In this document: positions 6,971 through 9,941 of the stretch, in pieces
Numbering within the stretch: position 1 is the first letter of the stretch
Layout: every line of letters starts with the position of its first letter
DNA from: an uncultured Planctomycetaceae bacterium
GTDB lineage: Bacteria; Planctomycetota; Planctomycetia; Pirellulales; UBA1268
Length of the DNA stretch: 9,941 nucleotides
Assembly (NCBI GenBank): GCA_937926325.1
Contig: CALAZQ010000174.1
Location: 1-9,941, forward strand
Reading direction: 5' to 3'
Notes under the pieces: model-generated
Databases searched by the model: none
Told to the model about the DNA's origin: nothing
What the model saw: the letters and a program-made list of their open reading frames with translations, nothing else
Made by a program: the position numbers and the translations under genes

Positions 6971-6974
6971 ATAG

Positions 6975-7703
6975 ATGCTTGTCCGCGTTGGTGATTGCGA
7001 GGCCGACCTCAAGGTGGCTGCTCTGATGAGCACGCCCCGCTTGGGCTTCACAGACAACTTCTTCTGTGTGGCCCAGGCTCTTGCGCCTCATCGCATCTCG
7101 CCGATTAAGCACACCGGCGCGTTCTGGGGCCAATGCCTCCAGACCGTGATGGAGGACGTGATCGACGAGCACGACGTAATCCTCACGTTCGATTACGATA
7201 CGATCTTCACCGCCAAAACGGTGGAGGCTCTTCTGACGCTGATGATGTACTCCGGCGTCGATGCGATCGCCCCGCTCCAGACCAAGCGTGAGGCCAATAC
7301 GGTCATGTTTGCCCTCCCCGGCGTGAAGCCGGAGGACAAGATGACCGTCGAGGACGACTGGTTCTCGAAGCCCGTGCAACTGGTCGAGACGGCCCACTTC
7401 GGCTGCACGTTCATTCGCACCGCGGCCCTCAAGAAGGTCAAGAAGCCCTGGTTCATCGCCAGCGCCAACGAGAACGGAGACTTCCGCGGCGGGCACGTCG
7501 ATGAAGACATCCACTTCTGGCGGTCGTTCGCGGGGGCCGGCAACAAGTTGGGCATCGCCACCCAGATCAGCGTCGGCCACGCCGAACTGATGATCACCTG
7601 GCCCAGCCGCAACTCGCCCGATGGCAAAGTCTTCCAGCACTGCACCGACTTCTGGAACAGCGACCGGCATCCGCCCGAGGCGGCCTGGGGGTTCATCAAG
7701 TGA
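6975..7703 (+). CDS. Glycosyltransferase-like protein (GT-A, GT2-like) within the head module
   Basis: This 242-residue protein resembles GT-A fold, family 2-like glycosyltransferases. What is seen: VILTFDYDTIF at residues 68-78, where DYD (73-75) fits the metal- and nucleotide-sugar-binding DxD motif after a hydrophobic strand; a VETAHFGCTFIRTAAL segment at 137-152; a candidate acceptor-side acidic motif VDEDIHFW at 175-182; and a late ISVGHAEL at 198-205 with a His placed as in metal-binding GT-A enzymes. There is no signal peptide or membrane segment, so it should act in the cytosol. Sugar and acceptor cannot be told. Its place between capsid and connector genes suggests a virion protein as acceptor, since capsid or tail glycosylation is known in some phages, but this is inference. 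Its ribosome binding site lies within a hairpin. Its stop overlaps the next gene by four bases. Confidence 0.88.
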   Translation: MLVRVGDCEADLKVAALMSTPRLGFTDNFFCVAQALAPHRISPIKHTGAFWGQCLQTVMEDVIDEHDVILTFDYDTIFTAKTVEALLTLMMYSGVDAIAPLQTKREANTVMFALPGVKPEDKMTVEDDWFSKPVQLVETAHFGCTFIRTAALKKVKKPWFIASANENGDFRGGHVDEDIHFWRSFAGAGNKLGIATQISVGHAELMITWPSRNSPDGKVFQHCTDFWNSDRHPPEAAWGFIK

Positions 7704-7900
7704 AGATTCGCGTCCTCAAGAGTTTCAACGGCTATCGCGTCGGCGCGGTGTTCGACTGGGGCGACGGCATGGCCCGCGTGATGATCGCCCGCGGAATGAT
7801 CGAGGAAGTCAAGGAAGACCCCGTCGAGCGGGCCGTCGCGGCCCAGGACGTTGAGCAGGCTGTCGTGAAGCAGCCGATCAAGAGGAGGAAGCGCAAGTGA
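7700..7900 (+). CDS. Small hypothetical head-module protein with basic tail
   Basis: This 66-residue protein starts at GTG in a GTGA overlap with the stop of the gene before, and ends in another GTGA overlap with the gene after. Residues 1-36 (KIRVLKSFNGYRVGAVFDWG, then MARVMIARGMIEEV) look like a small beta domain in which a short G-Y-x-V-G turn precedes a helix, a pattern seen in short proteins of many phage head modules. A charged helix at about 38-57 follows, and the end is strongly basic (KRRKRK). No assigned function is known to me; nucleic-acid or capsid-surface binding by the basic tail is speculation. Codon use, tight overlaps and context support a real gene. Confidence 0.8.
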   Translation: MKIRVLKSFNGYRVGAVFDWGDGMARVMIARGMIEEVKEDPVERAVAAQDVEQAVVKQPIKRRKRK

Positions 7901-8547
7901 CTGTCACGATCGTCTACGGCTCGCCGCAGAACCCCGACTCGTCGATCACGCCGTACCGCAGCCTCGTGCGGGCGACCCCGCCAGCCGCCGAGCCGGTCAG
8001 CCTGGCCGAGGCGAAGACGCAGTGTCGCGTCGATACTTCGGATGACGACGCCTACATCTCGTCGCTGATCACCTGCGCCCGCGAGTACATGGAGGAGGTT
8101 CTCGACCTCTCCATGATCAACCAGGCCTGGCAGGCCCGCTATGACGTGTTTCCGCTCTGGGAACTGATTCTGCCTCGCCCGCCGATGGCGGCGGCGGCCG
8201 TGACGATCACATACCGCGACGAGGCTGGCAACGACCAGACGCTGCTTTCTGCCAGCAACCAGTTTCAGGTGGACTCCAACATCGTCCCCGGCCGCGTCTA
8301 CCCGCTCTACAACGAGGTCTGGCCGGCGGTTCGTGGCGACGAGAACAGCGTGACCGTCGAGTGGCAGGCCGGCTACGGGGCCACGGGAGCCAGCGTGCCG
8401 AGCATCCTCAAGCAGGCGATGCTCCTCCTCGTTGCCCACTGGTACGAGATGCGGCAGCCCGTTTTCGCCTCGTACTCACAGGTCATTCCTGTCCCGCACA
8501 CGTTTGAGACGCTGATGGCGGCGAGTGGCTGGGGGGGCTACCGATGA
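7897..8547 (+). CDS. Head-tail connector protein, gp6-like (phiE125 gp8-type)
   Basis: This 216-residue protein should form the ring beneath the portal that adapts the head to the head-closure protein. Signatures: PVSLAEAKTQCRV at residues 33-45 followed by an acidic, helical stretch DDDAYISSLITCAREYME, a conserved middle with W-x-x-x-Y-D and LPRPP (92-96), then SVTVEWQAGYG at 151-161, and a final helix VPSILKQAMLLLVAHWYE at 167-184, with GWGGYR at the C-terminus. This architecture matches the HK97 gp6-like and phiE125 gp8 family; the length is typical. It starts at GTG with a good GAGGAGG (7882-7888) eight bases upstream, and ends in an ATGA overlap with the next gene. Context between capsid and head-closure genes agrees with the call. 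Confidence 0.93.
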   Translation: MTVTIVYGSPQNPDSSITPYRSLVRATPPAAEPVSLAEAKTQCRVDTSDDDAYISSLITCAREYMEEVLDLSMINQAWQARYDVFPLWELILPRPPMAAAAVTITYRDEAGNDQTLLSASNQFQVDSNIVPGRVYPLYNEVWPAVRGDENSVTVEWQAGYGATGASVPSILKQAMLLLVAHWYEMRQPVFASYSQVIPVPHTFETLMAASGWGGYR

Positions 8548-9032
8548 CGCTCCAGGCCCAGGTGCAGGCCGCTGTCGCGGCTCGCGTCCACCGGCAGAGC
8601 GGGCTCACCTCGTCCGTCGAGGATCACACGGTCGATTTCACGGTGGACGTGGGCGACTGCACGGCAGTCTGGAGCGACCGCCGCGTGATCGGCCTGGGCG
8701 GCTATGACCAAGTCAACCTGGCCCAGGAGGGCTTCAGTGTCGTCAAGCTGCTGTACATCAGGAACCTCTCCGAGAACCACCAGATCGCCCTGTCGGCCGG
8801 CTGGACGGGCAGCCAGTTCAGCGTGTTCCTGCCCGACACGGTGGCCTGGAACTTCTCGCCGATGATCAACCTGGGCGGCCTCTCGCTGCGGGGCTACCCG
8901 ATCCGCGAGGGCGGGACGTTCATGCTGTCGTGCCCGAACAGCGACGGCTTCGGCACGACTGCCGGCGGGAGCCTCCTCCGCATCGGTGGCACCGGCAACG
9001 AGGAATACGAAATCTACGTCATGGGAACTTAG
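8544..9032 (+). CDS. Beta-rich virion-type protein, first of a tandem paralogous pair
   Basis: This 162-residue protein is not recognised as a named family. It starts in an ATGA overlap with the connector gene. After a short N-terminal helix (QAQVQAAVAARVH) it is mostly alternating hydrophobic residues typical of beta strands: DHTVDFTVDVGDCTAVWSD at 27-45, VKLLYIRNLSE at 67-77, LGGLSLRGYPIREGGTFML at 110-128 and LLRIGG with YEIYVMGT at the end. The VWSD, YIxNxSE, FxxxP-GxxxT-S-LRI and YEI/YDI-G blocks recur in the same order in the following gene, showing that the two are diverged copies. There is no signal peptide or membrane segment. A virion role (neck, decoration or fibre) is inferred from position only. 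Confidence 0.85.
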   Translation: MTLQAQVQAAVAARVHRQSGLTSSVEDHTVDFTVDVGDCTAVWSDRRVIGLGGYDQVNLAQEGFSVVKLLYIRNLSENHQIALSAGWTGSQFSVFLPDTVAWNFSPMINLGGLSLRGYPIREGGTFMLSCPNSDGFGTTAGGSLLRIGGTGNEEYEIYVMGT

Positions 9033-9036
9033 ACCA

Positions 9037-9579
9037 ATGCCTCTCAATGCCCAGATTCTGCTGTCGATCCTCGCCCACGAGTCCTCGAGCGGCGACATCT
9101 CGGAGACGCTGCGAGCCACCCCGGCCTCGTACTCGCTGGAACTATCCGACGGCACCGGCGCGAACCAGGCCCAGGTGGTGTGGAGCGACTCGGTCACGCA
9201 AGCGTCGCAGAACAACGACATCGACCTTCAGGCTCTCTCCGACGACCGCGGGACGGTGACGTTCACGGCGATCAAGGCGATCTATATCGCGAACACCAGC
9301 GAGTCGGCGAATGTTACTGTGCAGAAATACACAGAAACTGACGGCACGCCCGCATTCTCGAACCCTTGGCTTTCTGGGCCGTTTCAGACGCAGAATTATG
9401 TCTCGACCGGCGGCGTGGACGTGGCTTTCCTGCACTTGAACGCCGGAGGCGCCGCGGCCATGTTTTCGCCGACAGCGGCCGGGTACTCGGTCACCGCCTC
9501 GTCGAAGATTCTGCGAGTGAACGCCGCCCCCGGCGCCACCTATGACATCATCATCATCGGCGAGGGCACGATCGCATGA
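9037..9579 (+). CDS. Beta-rich virion-type protein, second of a tandem paralogous pair
   Basis: This 180-residue protein starts four bases after the stop of its paralogue, probably by reinitiation; no strong ribosome binding site is seen. An in-frame ATG at 8986 lies inside the previous gene and would add 17 residues without family resemblance, so 9037 is preferred. Shared blocks with the preceding protein are VWSD (48-51), YIANTSE (83-89), a GG-containing strand at about 125-140, FSPTAAGYSVTASSKILRV (143-161) and YDIIIIG (169-175). It is longer mainly by an insertion at about 98-122 (YTETDGTPAFSNPW and following), whose DNA is somewhat less GC-rich. The fold is probably a beta-sandwich. Function is unknown; a structural role is inferred. 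Its stop overlaps the head-closure gene as ATGA. Confidence 0.85.
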   Translation: MPLNAQILLSILAHESSSGDISETLRATPASYSLELSDGTGANQAQVVWSDSVTQASQNNDIDLQALSDDRGTVTFTAIKAIYIANTSESANVTVQKYTETDGTPAFSNPWLSGPFQTQNYVSTGGVDVAFLHLNAGGAAAMFSPTAAGYSVTASSKILRVNAAPGATYDIIIIGEGTIA

Positions 9580-9899
9580 GCCTCGACATCGGCAAGATGC
9601 GAGAGCGGGTGACGATTCAGTCGCCCCGCGAGGTTCGCAGCCGCTCCGGCGAGACGACGCTGGCGTGGGACACGACCGTCGCGACGGTCTGGGCCGCCGT
9701 CGAGGGGCTCTCGAGCCGGGACATCATGCAGGCCCAGCAAGCCAACGTCGTGGCGACCCACCGGATTCGCATCCGGCATCGCGACGACGTGACGCACGAG
9801 CACAGGATAGTCTGGAGGAATAGGACGATGGAGATCGCCAGCGTCACCGACCGCATGGGCCGGGAGATTCTGGAGATTCTTGCAAGGGAGTTGACTTAG
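9576..9899 (+). CDS. Head-closure protein (head-tail joining, SPP1 gp16-like)
   Basis: This 107-residue protein should form the ring that closes the head channel after packaging and provides the tail docking face. The family pattern is clear: GKMRERVTIQSP at residues 6-17, an RSRSGETTLAW turn, VATVWAAVEGLSSRDI at 35-50, a basic strand THRIRIRHRDDV at 61-72, and a final MEIASVTDRMGREILEILARE with a helical end. Length is typical (about 100-120). It starts in an ATGA overlap and is followed, one base after its TAG, by the next ATG. Its position after the gp6-like connector, separated here by two extra genes, matches the order of the neck assembly. Confidence 0.93.
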   Translation: MSLDIGKMRERVTIQSPREVRSRSGETTLAWDTTVATVWAAVEGLSSRDIMQAQQANVVATHRIRIRHRDDVTHEHRIVWRNRTMEIASVTDRMGREILEILARELT

Positions 9900-9900
9900 C

Positions 9901-9941
9901 ATGGCTATCGTTACCCCATCGACGACGCAGCGTATCGTCCG
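9901..9941 (+). CDS. Start of next gene, partial (probable neck or tail component)
   Basis: An ATG at 9901 follows the head-closure stop by one base and has AAGGGAG (9884-9890) ten bases upstream. Thirteen codons are visible, MAIVTPSTTQRIV, too few to identify a family. In HK97-type phages the next gene is usually a gp10-like neck protein or tail-completion protein, which is a guess from order. Confidence 0.6.
   Translation, partial: MAIVTPSTTQRIV

Noticed and set aside
6651..7670. 339-codon minus-strand open frame across 6460-gene and glycosyltransferase
   Set aside because: It runs antisense to two genes with good ribosome binding sites and shows no domain of its own.

Overview
This window is the head-morphogenesis and DNA-packaging block of a tailed double-stranded DNA phage (free phage or prophage) of the HK97 type. 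Every supported gene lies on the + strand, tightly packed. The order is the classical one: small terminase, large terminase, portal, prohead protease, major capsid protein, small virion-type proteins, head-tail connector, head-closure protein, and then the first codons of the next gene. The window starts just before the packaging genes and ends where the neck and tail genes should begin. No integrase, repressor, attachment site, lysis gene, tRNA, IS or CRISPR array is visible, so lifestyle cannot be decided here. The DNA is GC-rich, with strong preference for GC-ending codons and AGGAG-type ribosome binding sites, so the host is a GC-rich bacterium. Nothing in the window fixes the phylum.

Layout: packaging genes at 75-2067 (TerS and TerL, overlapping by 20 bases); portal at 2068-3699; an unusually long prohead protease at 3666-4943 with two extra C-terminal domains; a hairpin-rich, partly AT-richer leader at about 4920-5093; major capsid protein at 5094-6431; a small beta-rich protein at 6460-6897; a second structured gap at 6898-6974; a glycosyltransferase-like gene at 6975-7703; a 66-residue protein at 7700-7900; a gp6-like connector at 7897-8547; two tandem, divergent paralogues at 8544-9032 and 9037-9579; a head-closure protein at 9576-9899; and the start of another gene at 9901.

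How it should work: TerS recognises the phage DNA and TerL cuts it and pumps it through the portal. The protease and the N-terminal delta region of the capsid protein drive and then release prohead assembly. The connector and head-closure proteins stack below the portal to seal the head and receive the tail. Most gene junctions are four-base start/stop overlaps or abutting, implying translational coupling. Only three clear gaps exist. Two of them, before the capsid gene and before the glycosyltransferase gene, hold inverted repeats, which suggests that capsid-level expression is set by RNA structure at these points.

Most worth a second look: the structured leader with a near-perfect 12-base direct repeat in front of the capsid gene; a glycosyltransferase placed inside the head module behind a hairpin that buries its own ribosome binding site; the three-part protease fusion; and the tandem paralogous pair between the connector and the head-closure gene.
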